A DNA stretch of 64,000 nucleotides. Source: Candidatus Leptovillus affinis. Its GTDB lineage: Bacteria > Chloroflexota > Anaerolineae > Promineifilales > Promineifilaceae. The translations under genes were made by a program, and so were the position numbers. Where the stretch lies: NCBI GenBank assembly GCA_016705235.1, contig JADIYP010000002.1:62001-126000 (forward strand), given 5' to 3'. The notes beneath the pieces are model-generated. The model worked only from the letters and a program-made list of their open reading frames with translations. It was not told the DNA's origin and did no database searches. This document shows positions 1 through 7,780 of the stretch, in pieces. Position 1 is the first letter of the stretch; the number at the start of each line of letters is the position of its first letter.

Positions 1-179
1 ACCTGTGCAAAGGGCGGGGTAATCTGGCAGGTGGCGATGAGATGCCAGCGCCAATGGTCAAGACGAGCGACGTGCCAACTGTTTTCGAGACGGCCGTTCG
101 CCAAAAAAACCTCGCGTAAAAAGTTACGCACACGCCAATAATCCGCTTCGTCGTGGCAGCGCCGCTGGATAAATTTCAT
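1..179 (-). CDS. GNAT-type acetyltransferase, N-terminal fragment (cut by window edge)
   Basis: Only the first 59 codons are inside the window; the reading frame runs off base 1. The ATG at 179-177 overlaps the TGA of the upstream YhhN-type gene in an ATGA junction, so the two are probably translationally coupled. The visible peptide (MKFIQRRCHDEADYWRVRNF, then a W-H-V-A-R-L-D segment) resembles the N-terminus of GNAT acetyltransferases common in Chloroflexota, where a 'DYWR(I/V)R.FLREVF' stretch precedes the acyl-CoA fold. The acetyl-CoA binding motif would lie outside the window, so the family call is tentative; the frame itself is well supported by the coupling. One ACGGCCGT motif lies in it. 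Confidence 0.6.
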   Translation of the reverse strand, partial: MKFIQRRCHDEADYWRVRNFLREVFLANGRLENSWHVARLDHWRWHLIATCQITPPFAQ

Positions 180-958
180 CCTGCTCCTCCATGGATGGCC
201 GGCGAGTGTGCTTTCGCCTGGTTCCAGGCAGCGCCAATCGAATAAACGATCAACAACTGCGCCGGGCCATATGTCAGCCAGACGACATCCCCAATCAGGC
301 GGAAATACAAATCGCTAAACATATCGCCGGCCAAAATGAGATCGCTTAGCAAAAACAACGCCCCGCCCAACGCCAGCGCAACAAAGCGCCGGTCTTGCAC
401 CGCCAGCCCAGACCCCAGGCCGGCGGTACTGGCTAACAACAGCGCGTAGGGCAACGCTACCCAATGTATAATTGTGACGTCTTGTCCACGAAAAACGACA
501 AAAAACCAACCGGCCAATCCGACTAGCCACCACAGGGCCAACATGCCCCATCGAGGCAGCGGTGCGCCGAGGTGAAGGCGGCGGCTTAAGCCAGTAAGGG
601 CCAGGATATAAAAAATGTGCCCCACAGCGAAGGACGCCATGCCCGTTAACACACGATCAGGGGCAGGCAAGACCGAAGCCAGAAACATATCACCCAGGAA
701 GCCAAACGTCATCCCCAAAGCAATCAACAAGGCATAACGATTGACCTGCTGCCCGCGGCTAAAAACGAACCAACTCCAACCGGCCACAACCAACGTGAAG
801 GAAGAGACCATGCGCGTCCAGATAGGCATACGATGGCTGTAACTGGCATCTGGCGCACCAAACAGGAACCCGCCAAACAGAAATAACGCCCAAAGGAGCA
901 TTAATCCGATGATCCAGATGCGTTTGGATGAAGGCAAAAAGTGATATCCAGTTTTCAA
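176..958 (-). CDS. YhhN-type integral membrane protein (lysoplasmalogenase-like)
   Basis: 260 residues with about eight hydrophobic segments and little else, which is the architecture of the YhhN/TMEM86 family; the 'GDMFLA' segment (near residue 89) and 'LLSDLILA' segment (near residue 205) match its conserved polar positions inside membrane helices. Characterised eukaryotic members hydrolyse the vinyl ether bond of lysoplasmalogens; the role of bacterial members is mostly unproven, so substrate is inference. The start is TTG at 958, preceded by GGAGGG six bases upstream, which outweighs any internal ATG. The stop overlaps the next gene's ATG by four bases. Upstream lies a repeat-filled intergenic region shared with the divergent gene at 1452. 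Confidence 0.72.
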   Translation of the reverse strand: MKTGYHFLPSSKRIWIIGLMLLWALFLFGGFLFGAPDASYSHRMPIWTRMVSSFTLVVAGWSWFVFSRGQQVNRYALLIALGMTFGFLGDMFLASVLPAPDRVLTGMASFAVGHIFYILALTGLSRRLHLGAPLPRWGMLALWWLVGLAGWFFVVFRGQDVTIIHWVALPYALLLASTAGLGSGLAVQDRRFVALALGGALFLLSDLILAGDMFSDLYFRLIGDVVWLTYGPAQLLIVYSIGAAWNQAKAHSPAIHGGAG

Positions 959-1115
959 GTCGTCCCTCCAGTTGGTCTATTTTCTGCGGAAATTCTGACA
1001 CAGATGCCAGGTAAGGACAAATAGCCCGGAAAACGCGCCTGATTTGTCTGAATTGTCATAATTATGGTTCAAGAGGTCAAAAGTCCCATATAATTAACGC
1101 ATGTTTTTTGTAACG

Positions 1116-1389
1116 ATACAGACCCCAAGGGTTTGCTCCTGAGAATTTGGATTGTTTGGGTATAAAACCCCAGCAATTCTCAATTTAGATCAGGCATTCG
1201 TGCGAACAGGGCAATTTCTTTGCAATTTAGGCGGAATTGTCATTCTGAGCGGAGTCTGCGGAGCGAAGAATCCCCATGTATTGGTCATTAGGGCTGAACG
1301 GGATGCTTCGGAGGACCTCAGCATGACATATTTCTAGTTAAATTGAGAATTCCTGATAAAACCCTTGGGGTCTTGCCAGAGAAGCCTGA
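1116..1389. repeat. Palindromic dispersed element (copy 1), interrupted by a MITE
   Basis: The outer element has 14-bp perfect inverted ends GACCCCAAGGGTTT (1121-1134) and AAACCCTTGGGGTC (1359-1372). A second copy lies in reverse orientation at 44946-45026, and similarity extends past the ends (ATACAGACCCC on one side, GGGGTCTTGCCAGAGAA on the other). Copy 2 is uninterrupted; copy 1 carries about 194 extra bases, made of a 185-bp insert plus a 9-bp target duplication. The element lies between divergent genes in copy 1 and between two minus-strand genes in copy 2. No coding capacity is seen in it. Confidence 0.85.
1171..1355. mobile_element. 185-bp MITE with 17-bp inverted ends and 9-bp target duplication
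   Basis: The left end CAGCAATTCTCAATTTA (1171-1187) and the reverse complement of the right end (1339-1355) match at 16 of 17 bases. The insert is flanked by direct repeats ATAAAACCC at 1162-1170 and 1356-1364. Removing the insert and one repeat restores the sequence seen in the uninterrupted copy at 45 kb, so the insertion event is directly visible. No transposase is encoded; a 61-codon open frame inside has no features of a gene. A 9-bp duplication is compatible with several DDE transposase families, so the parent element cannot be named from this window. Confidence 0.88.
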
Positions 1390-1451
1390 ATGATTACCGT
1401 TTTTTAACATCCGTAACCGTGTTCTGCTCATAAAGTTGAAAAGGTGCCCAC

Positions 1452-2735
1452 ATGTTAAACAGATTAGCCGCTCGTCAGCAAGATATTAACGTCGCCATTA
1501 TTGGCATTGGCTCCATTGGCAATGGCCTGGTGTACCAATGTCACAACACCCCCCACTTCAAACCTGTCGCCATCGCCGACATCAAAATCGAACGCGCCAT
1601 TACCTGCGCCAAATGGCTGGGGCTGGATTATCAACTTGTCGATTCGCTCGCCGCCATGAATGAGGCCGTTCATCAGGGCAAACTCGCCGTGACCGACAAC
1701 GGTGAATTGGCCGCCCAATGCGACCAGGCGGAGGTGCTGATAGAAGCCAGCAACGCCATCGCCGCCGGCGGGCAACACGCCGTCGCCGCACTCACCCACA
1801 ACAAACATCTGGTGATGATGAATTATGAAGCCGATTTGATGTTTGGCCCGGCGCTGCTGCCGCTGGCCCAGCAAAATGGCCTTGTTTACACCAGCGCCGA
1901 TGGCGACCAGCCAACAGTCATCAAACAAATTGTCGATGACATCACGTTTTGGGGCTTCGATCTGGTGATGGCGGGCAACATCAAAGGCTACATGGACCGT
2001 TATGTTAACCCGACGATCATCATTCCTGAAGCCGACAAGCGCAACCTAGACCACAAAATGTGCTCGTCCTACACCGACGGGACGAAACTGGGGGTGGAAA
2101 TGGCGGTTTTGGCCAATGCGTTGGGACTGCGCACGGCCGTTCCTGGCATGGTTGGTCCCCGCTGCGCCCACATTCAAAATATCTTCGACCACTTTGACTT
2201 CGACGCCATCTGGCAAGACCGCCAGGGTGTCGTCGATTACGTCCTGGGCGCAGAACCGACCGGCGGCGTGTTTGTCATTGGCTACACAGAAAGCAAATTC
2301 CAGCAGTTCACGCTGGATTGGTTCCCGCCCAAAATGGGACCGGGGCCATTTTACCTGTTCTACCGCCCCTACCACCTGGGACACATTGAGGCCCTGACAT
2401 GCGTGGCCGAGGCTGTGCTAGACGGCCGTGCCCGCTTGCAGCCCACGCATGGCTTCCGCACCAACGTCTTTACCTACGCCAAAAAAGACCTGGAGGCCGG
2501 GGAGGTGCTGGATGGTATGGGCGGGTATGCGGCTTATGGCCTGATTGAAAATTACGCGAACGGCCGTGCCGACGGTCTGCCCATCTGCCTGGCCGAAAAC
2601 GTCACCCTCAAACACCCCATCGCTAAAGACCAACCCATTCTCATGTCCGACATCGACTACGATGCCAATGCCTTCCAATTCCAATTCTACGCGCAAGCCC
2701 TGGCCCAATCCCAGCGGCTGAACGCCGCCAAATAA
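1452..2735 (+). CDS. Predicted homoserine-dehydrogenase-like oxidoreductase with C-terminal SAF domain (COG4091 type)
   Basis: 427 residues. An N-terminal Rossmann segment begins with the dinucleotide motif IIGIGSIGNG (residues about 16-25), followed by the helix-strand pattern of an NAD(P)-binding fold and a catalytic-type middle region. The C-terminal part (from about residue 340: 'LEAGEVLDGMGGYAAYG...LPICLAENVTLK') matches the SAF-like tail of COG4091 proteins. The family is annotated as predicted homoserine dehydrogenase, but several members act on other sugar- or polyol-derived substrates, so the substrate is unknown. AAGGTG about 8 bases before the ATG at 1452 is a plausible ribosome site. 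The downstream GT2 gene starts on the base after its stop, so the two are probably co-transcribed. Confidence 0.72.
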   Translation: MLNRLAARQQDINVAIIGIGSIGNGLVYQCHNTPHFKPVAIADIKIERAITCAKWLGLDYQLVDSLAAMNEAVHQGKLAVTDNGELAAQCDQAEVLIEASNAIAAGGQHAVAALTHNKHLVMMNYEADLMFGPALLPLAQQNGLVYTSADGDQPTVIKQIVDDITFWGFDLVMAGNIKGYMDRYVNPTIIIPEADKRNLDHKMCSSYTDGTKLGVEMAVLANALGLRTAVPGMVGPRCAHIQNIFDHFDFDAIWQDRQGVVDYVLGAEPTGGVFVIGYTESKFQQFTLDWFPPKMGPGPFYLFYRPYHLGHIEALTCVAEAVLDGRARLQPTHGFRTNVFTYAKKDLEAGEVLDGMGGYAAYGLIENYANGRADGLPICLAENVTLKHPIAKDQPILMSDIDYDANAFQFQFYAQALAQSQRLNAAK

Positions 2736-3623
2736 ATGATGACTATTTCTCAACAACCAGCCATCACCGTCCTCATCGCCACCTATAACAAAAGCAGCGC
2801 GCTGCGCTACGCCATCGACAGCGTCCTCTGGCAAACCTTCACCGATTTTGAATGCTGGGTCATCGGCGATGGCTGCACCGACGACACCGCCGAAGTTGTA
2901 ACCGCTTACGATGATCCACGCGTCAAGTGGTACAACCTGCCGCAAAACACCGGCGACCAATCCGAACCGCACAATGAAGGGTTGCGCCGCGCTCAGGGCC
3001 AATATATCGCCTATCTGAACCACGACGATGTGTGGCTGCCCACCCACCTGCAAACGCTGGTGACCCACATCGAAAAAACCGGCGCCGATTTTGTCTTCTC
3101 CATTTTGGAATGGATTATCCCTGGGCGCGACCCCTACGTGCTCATCCCCGATTATCCGGTTGCCCCCATCCCGCCGGAAGCCACCGCCACGCTGCACCGC
3201 AAAAATGTCATTGACACCATCGGCTACTGGCGGCACCCGGAAGAAACTTACTCTTTTCCCCGCGCCGATTATTTCCGGCGGGCGCAGTTTAGCGGCAAAC
3301 GATTTGAACTGGTCCCGGCGCTGACAGCCCTTAAATTTGGTATTAGCAAAAAAGGGTACGCCGAGTTGGTGCAGCAGCCAGAATACATGGCCAAAATCCG
3401 TACCGATCCCGATTTTGCCCATAAAGAATTAGCGCCAATTTTGGCCAGGGTGCAGTTGGAGATGGAAAATCACGTCCGTCCCAAACGGATCGCCGCGCAA
3501 ATTGTGATGACCATCAAACGGTCCATGGCCAAACGGGGCATCGACCCGGCGCGAATTCGTTTTTGGCAGTCGCGCGGCAAGCGCATTCGGGAATGGCGCA
3601 GAGGCCATGGCCTGGACAAGTAA
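2736..3623 (+). CDS. Glycosyltransferase family 2
   Basis: 295 residues with the GT-A fold signature at the N-terminus: 'ITVLIATYNKSSALRYAIDS' (residues about 9-28), 'CWVIGDGCTDDTAEVV' as the nucleotide-sugar binding strand-loop, and 'YLNHDDVWLPTHL' containing the DD metal-binding pair (about residues 94-97). It transfers a sugar from an activated donor, probably to a polysaccharide or lipid acceptor; donor and acceptor cannot be read. No membrane segment is evident, so it is likely cytoplasmic. Two ATGs in tandem follow directly on the stop of the COG4091-type gene, which suggests translational coupling. It contains no ACGGCCGT motif, unlike most genes here. A heptamer hairpin follows the stop. 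Confidence 0.85.
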   Translation: MMTISQQPAITVLIATYNKSSALRYAIDSVLWQTFTDFECWVIGDGCTDDTAEVVTAYDDPRVKWYNLPQNTGDQSEPHNEGLRRAQGQYIAYLNHDDVWLPTHLQTLVTHIEKTGADFVFSILEWIIPGRDPYVLIPDYPVAPIPPEATATLHRKNVIDTIGYWRHPEETYSFPRADYFRRAQFSGKRFELVPALTALKFGISKKGYAELVQQPEYMAKIRTDPDFAHKELAPILARVQLEMENHVRPKRIAAQIVMTIKRSMAKRGIDPARIRFWQSRGKRIREWRRGHGLDK

Positions 3624-3655
3624 TGGGGTGTCGGGGTGGGAGTTTTATGGAAATT

Positions 3656-3719
3656 TCGTGATGCGTGATGCGTGATGCGTGAAAGGGGGCCATCACGCAT
3701 CACGCATCACATCACGCAT
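3656..3719. repeat. Heptamer array (GTGATGC) arranged as a hairpin
   Basis: Three units of GTGATGC (3658-3678) plus GTGA are followed after a short GC-rich loop by the same heptamer in inverted orientation (3692-3719), giving a long near-perfect stem. A related arrangement with the same heptamer lies at 58190-58249. It sits between convergent genes (3623 plus, 5332-3755 minus), so it may act as a transcription end on either strand, but there is no clear T-run. It resembles the short tandem heptanucleotide repeats known from cyanobacteria in form only. Confidence 0.8.
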
Positions 3720-3754
3720 TTCTGAGGCACATTCCGCCCCACAAACCGCAGCGG

Positions 3755-5332
3755 TTACGGCTGACGCTCGAATGCGCCTAAATCGGGGTCGGTGCGGGGG
3801 TTGCCCAGAATGTCCATAACCGGAGCGTGGGTTGGGTTGGCGGCATTGCGGGCCGGGCTGTTGGCGGCAATTTGACCGTATCGCTCCACCAGACTGATGA
3901 AGGCGTCACGGATAGAAAGCGAACCGTCGGCGAAACGGCCGTTTCCCGGCAGCCAGCGTGGTATTGTCACCCCTTGTTGATTATAGGGCAGCAGTGGATC
4001 ACCCTCCAGACGAGCCGAATCGTCGGTATAGTTAATTGGCTCGCTGCTGTCCGCCGGAATGGCTTCCCCGCCGTTCCAATACAAATTATTCAGCAGGGTA
4101 AACGACGCCGTGCCTTCTGTGCGCGAAAAGCGGGTCCAATCCCCCGGAAACTCAGCCCCCATCGTGCCCGCCGGATCAGCCCAGATGTTGTTATAAAACT
4201 GGATATTTTCATTCAGCAAATTGCCGGTCGTCAGGCGAAAAGCAAACGACTTGGCGGGCATATCGCCAACCACGGTGTTGTTGCGGAAGGTGATATCTTT
4301 GCCCTGGACAACTTTTAGAGCCGCATGCATCACATTGGCCGCGTTGCCTAGCATCAAATTATTCTCCACCAGCACATCGTAGGCATGAAAATAAGTTCGC
4401 GGGCTGTTATCGCCCATGGTTATAAACCCATCGCCGTTATTGCCTTCCCAATTCAAAAATACATTGCGCTGGATAGCCACATGATGCGAGCCTAAAATGC
4501 CATCCGCCGCGCCATCGACATCTTTGATCAGGATGAAACCGGCCGTATCGTTTGAGTTTGACCGGCCGCTGCCGGCAAAATCGTTGAAGAAAACGTTGTC
4601 GCGAATGGTGATGTTGTAGGCGCTGGTTAGATCAATATGCTCGTCCAGACCCGACTGGTTATAAAACATATTGCCTTCCACAATAATATCGTGCGCCCCG
4701 TTGTTGATTTTGAGAATGTCGTTGTTGTAGCTGTCGTGAAGAACGTTGTCGCGGAGAGTAACCAGACTGCCCCCTAACCCATCATCCAACACGTCTTGAA
4801 TCTGGATGACGTAACGCTCGGCTCCTGGGCCAGTGTGGGCTATATCAAACCCGGTGATGGTGACATTGCGACAGAAAAAGCAGGTGATGACGCTGCCTGC
4901 GTAACGCAGCTGCGCCTGATATGGCACAACCGATTGGATCAGTAACCCTTTGGTAAACTGGCGGCGAATATCAATTTGGCCGGTATACGTGCCTGGCTGC
5001 ACTAAAATCGTGGCGCCATCCGGCACGGCCGTTTCCGCAAAACCAATCGTCGCCCACGGGGATGATTCCGAACCGTCGCCAGAAACATCGCTGCCGTTTG
5101 TGGCCACGTAAAAGATATTGGACGGCCGTGTCACCATCGGCAAAAAGATAGGCGTCGGGGTTGGCACGGCCGTTGGCCCTTCCGTCGCCTGTGCGGTCGG
5201 CAATTCTGTTGGTTGGGCATTCACCTGTGGGCGGCTGATTTGCTGGCTGCTAATCTGGGGAACCGTCATGCAGCTTAACATAAAACAAGCTACGATTCCC
5301 AAAAGAATAAATCGAGTCATTGGAGGTTTCAT
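3755..5332 (-). CDS. Secreted lipoprotein with right-handed parallel beta-helix
   Basis: 525 residues. Residues 1-21 form a lipoprotein signal ending in the lipobox LSC, so the mature protein should be lipid-anchored outside the membrane. A Thr/Pro-rich linker (about 42-63) ends in the tag FLPMVTRPS. From about residue 75 ('YVATNGSDVSGDGS...PWATI...LVQPGTYTG') the sequence has the DUF1565/NosD start, then many short repeats of the type 'NITIRDNVFFN', 'DIIVEGNMFYN' and 'DITFRNNTVVG', the coils of a parallel beta-helix, and a C-terminal 'DPDLGAFE' ending. Beta-helix proteins of this sort bind or cleave polysaccharides; no catalytic set can be assigned. It lies downstream of the exopolysaccharide genes on the same strand, with a 142-base gap, so a surface polysaccharide role is plausible. 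Confidence 0.8.
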   Translation of the reverse strand: MKPPMTRFILLGIVACFMLSCMTVPQISSQQISRPQVNAQPTELPTAQATEGPTAVPTPTPIFLPMVTRPSNIFYVATNGSDVSGDGSESSPWATIGFAETAVPDGATILVQPGTYTGQIDIRRQFTKGLLIQSVVPYQAQLRYAGSVITCFFCRNVTITGFDIAHTGPGAERYVIQIQDVLDDGLGGSLVTLRDNVLHDSYNNDILKINNGAHDIIVEGNMFYNQSGLDEHIDLTSAYNITIRDNVFFNDFAGSGRSNSNDTAGFILIKDVDGAADGILGSHHVAIQRNVFLNWEGNNGDGFITMGDNSPRTYFHAYDVLVENNLMLGNAANVMHAALKVVQGKDITFRNNTVVGDMPAKSFAFRLTTGNLLNENIQFYNNIWADPAGTMGAEFPGDWTRFSRTEGTASFTLLNNLYWNGGEAIPADSSEPINYTDDSARLEGDPLLPYNQQGVTIPRWLPGNGRFADGSLSIRDAFISLVERYGQIAANSPARNAANPTHAPVMDILGNPRTDPDLGAFERQP

Positions 5333-5474
5333 CTCACGTTACCATTACTGCTGCTCACGCCCTGAGGCCATGAGCCTGCTTACCCTATATCTAAACCAGA
5401 AAAATCCTAACTGGTAACGATTGGCGGGTCAACTAGTCCAGGAATTTTCTCATCTCCCAACCCCCAGGAAATAC

Positions 5475-6614
5475 CTACCATTCAGGCCGCAGCAGCGAAT
5501 CGTACAGCGCCCGCAGCGTGTCGGCGACGCTTTCCAGGCCGAATTCGGCCGTCATTTTTTGCCGGGCCTGCTGACCAAGCGCCGCTCGCGCCGCCTCGTC
5601 GCCGAGCAAATGGCGCACGGCCGTTTCCAGCTCAGTCGTCGAATCTGGCGGAATGAGCCAGCCGGAACGGCCGTGAGCCACCACATCCGGCGCGCCGCCA
5701 ACGGCCGTTACCACACACGCCACCCCGGCCGCCATCGCCTCCAACAAGGAATTGGACAACCCTTCAGTGGCCGAGGGCAGCACAAACAAATCGGCCGTTT
5801 GTAAATATGAGGCCACGTCGTCCACCCGGCCGCCAAACAAAACGCCTGCCCCGGCCTGCGCCTTCAACGCCGACGCTTCAGGTCCGTCGCCCAAGAGCAG
5901 CAGCACGGCCGTGGGGAATTGTTGGCGCACACTGGGCCAGAGCGCAACCAGTTGATCCACCCGCTTTTCAGCGGCCAACCGGCCGGTGAACAACGCCAGC
6001 AGACCATCGGGCAAACCCAATTCGCGCCGTTTGGCTGCTTTTGCCGCCGCCTCCAGGGGCCGAAACCGGGCCAGATCAACTCCGTTGGGGATGAAAAACC
6101 GGCGGTCTGCGGGCACGCCAATGCCGGCCAATTCAGCGTCTATCTCCTGGCTGATGGTGATAAAGCCATCGACTTGCCGCCGGTAAGACGCCAGGCGGCG
6201 CGTTCCCAACGGCTTCTGCCGCATCCGGGCGATGTCGCCCAGCAGCCCGCCGCGCAAGACTTTGGCGACTACCGGTATACCGAGGCGTTTTTTGGCCCAC
6301 ACGGCCGTCGACAGCGGCGAAAACAAACTGTAGGCGTGGATCACATCTGGTGGGGAGCGGCGAATTGCCCCGTAAGCGGCCAACGTAAACGCCGAAGCAG
6401 CCACCAGCTTTGGTCCCGGAGCAGGTAATCGGTGTACAGGAATCCCTTCAATGACTTCAAAAGGCGGCAGGTCATCGTACCGGCGCGTCAGAATCCGCAC
6501 GTCCACGCCCCGCGCTTGCAGCAGAGGAGCCACCATCGCCAACTGCCGCTGCGCCCCGCCGACAATCGGGTGATATTCCAAAATTATCATGTCGACGCGC
6601 AGTCGCTTGGTCAT
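5475..6614 (-). CDS. Glycosyltransferase family 4 (exopolysaccharide cluster, last gene)
   Basis: 379 residues from the ATG at 6614, chosen because it overlaps the TGA of the preceding gene (ATGA); a longer frame to 6749 exists but would run deep into that gene. The GT-B fold is shown by 'YHPIVGGAQRQLAMVAPLL' near the N-terminus, 'LFTGRLAAEKRVDQL' at the start of the donor domain, and the nucleotide-sugar motif EGLSNSLLE with the two Glu of GT4 enzymes (about residue 290). It transfers a sugar to the growing repeat unit on the cytoplasmic face. Six ACGGCCGT motifs occur in or near this gene, among the highest densities in the window. Confidence 0.88.
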   Translation of the reverse strand: MTKRLRVDMIILEYHPIVGGAQRQLAMVAPLLQARGVDVRILTRRYDDLPPFEVIEGIPVHRLPAPGPKLVAASAFTLAAYGAIRRSPPDVIHAYSLFSPLSTAVWAKKRLGIPVVAKVLRGGLLGDIARMRQKPLGTRRLASYRRQVDGFITISQEIDAELAGIGVPADRRFFIPNGVDLARFRPLEAAAKAAKRRELGLPDGLLALFTGRLAAEKRVDQLVALWPSVRQQFPTAVLLLLGDGPEASALKAQAGAGVLFGGRVDDVASYLQTADLFVLPSATEGLSNSLLEAMAAGVACVVTAVGGAPDVVAHGRSGWLIPPDSTTELETAVRHLLGDEAARAALGQQARQKMTAEFGLESVADTLRALYDSLLRPEW

Positions 6615-7780
6615 GGATTTACTCCGGCTGATTTGAGGTCGCGGCGGCGTGCGAGGTGGCGATAAAGAGCCAACTGCTTCTCTACCCAGGCGTCGGCATT
6701 GTAAGAATCGATGACTTTTTGACGGGCGGCGCGGCCAAAACGGGGCCATTCATCGGGCGTTTCTACCACGCGACGCAGCGCCTGAGCAAAGGCCTCTGGC
6801 TGCTGTGGCGGGAGCAGGATGCCCATGGTTTCATCCATCACCTGGGGCACATCGCCAACGGCCGTCACCACACAGGGCAGTCCCGCGGCCATCGCCTCCA
6901 GCATCGAGACCGGCAGCCCTTCCCAATGGGCCGCGCTAACGTAAATGTCGCTGGCGGATAGCAGCGCCGGGATGTCGTGGCGCAAACCCAGCAAAGAAAC
7001 TTTGCCGGTCAGGCCGAATTGGGTAACGGCCGTGGCCAATTCATCAGCCAGCGGACCCTGGCCGGCTATGAGCAGCCGGGTTTGCGGGCAGGCGCGGTGA
7101 ACATCGGCAAACGCGGTGACGAGATCGAGAAACCCTTTTTGCGGCCGCAGCCGGCCAATCGCCAGCAGGATAACGGCCGTGGGATCATCCACAAGCGCGG
7201 CGCGTAAACGGTCGCGCTCATCAGCCGGCAGAGGGGGCGGCAGCGACACGGCGTTGGGCAGCACAACCATGTTGTCCAGGCCAAGCCGCTCCTGGTGAGT
7301 CGCGGCCACTTCCCAGCCCACGCCAATAACTTGATCGGTCAGATGCCTGAGAACCCAATCTTCTAAACGGCCGTGATACAAATGGTCCTGGCTGAACAAT
7401 TTCGTGTTGTGCAGCGTGGTCACAACCGGCGTGCCCGTCAGACGGCCGACAAAGCCGCCCAAAATATTGGCCGCCGTGAGATGGGTATGAATCACATCAA
7501 ACCGCTCCTGGCGCACCAACCGCCACAAATTATAAAAACGAACCGGGTTGACTAATTTTTTGCTGTGCAGGGGAATAACCCGCGCTCCGGCAGCTTCGAT
7601 GGCTTCCTGCATCGCTGGCACATTTCGCTGCAAAGAAGCCACCGTCAATTTTTCCGGGTGATGGCTCAATTCTCTGGCAAAGGTAACAATTAACTTTTCC
7701 GCGCCCCCCACGCGCAAGCCGTCTACCAGATGAAGGATAGACATTCCGGCGGGAGCCTGAGTGGATTCAGAAATACTCAT
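6611..7780 (-). CDS. Glycosyltransferase family 4
   Basis: 389 residues from the ATG at 7780, which overlaps the TGA of the Wzy gene (ATGA); the frame extends upstream to 7840 but coupling favours 7780. The acceptor domain carries 'LVDGLRVGGAEKLIVTF' and 'VIHTHLTAANILGGFVGR'; the donor domain starts at 'LLAIGRLRPQKGFLDLVTAF' and has the EGLPVSMLE motif, the E-x7-E pattern of GT4. It is part of a run of four-base overlaps from wzx to the last GT4, so these genes are one translational unit. Sugar and linkage are unknown. Confidence 0.9.
   Translation of the reverse strand: MSISESTQAPAGMSILHLVDGLRVGGAEKLIVTFARELSHHPEKLTVASLQRNVPAMQEAIEAAGARVIPLHSKKLVNPVRFYNLWRLVRQERFDVIHTHLTAANILGGFVGRLTGTPVVTTLHNTKLFSQDHLYHGRLEDWVLRHLTDQVIGVGWEVAATHQERLGLDNMVVLPNAVSLPPPLPADERDRLRAALVDDPTAVILLAIGRLRPQKGFLDLVTAFADVHRACPQTRLLIAGQGPLADELATAVTQFGLTGKVSLLGLRHDIPALLSASDIYVSAAHWEGLPVSMLEAMAAGLPCVVTAVGDVPQVMDETMGILLPPQQPEAFAQALRRVVETPDEWPRFGRAARQKVIDSYNADAWVEKQLALYRHLARRRDLKSAGVNP

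Noticed and set aside
1152..1337. 61-codon open frame on the plus strand
   Set aside because: It spans the MITE and its target, has no ribosome site or recognisable sequence, and ends within the inverted repeat.
2418..3422. 334-codon open frame antisense to the COG4091 and GT2 genes
   Set aside because: It is a shadow of two well-supported genes; its composition (Gly/Val/Asp-rich) is that of reversed codons and no motif is visible.
3656..3719. Possible CRISPR-like repeats
   Set aside because: Units are seven bases without spacers. No repeat-spacer array was found anywhere, and the Cas4-like genes stand alone.
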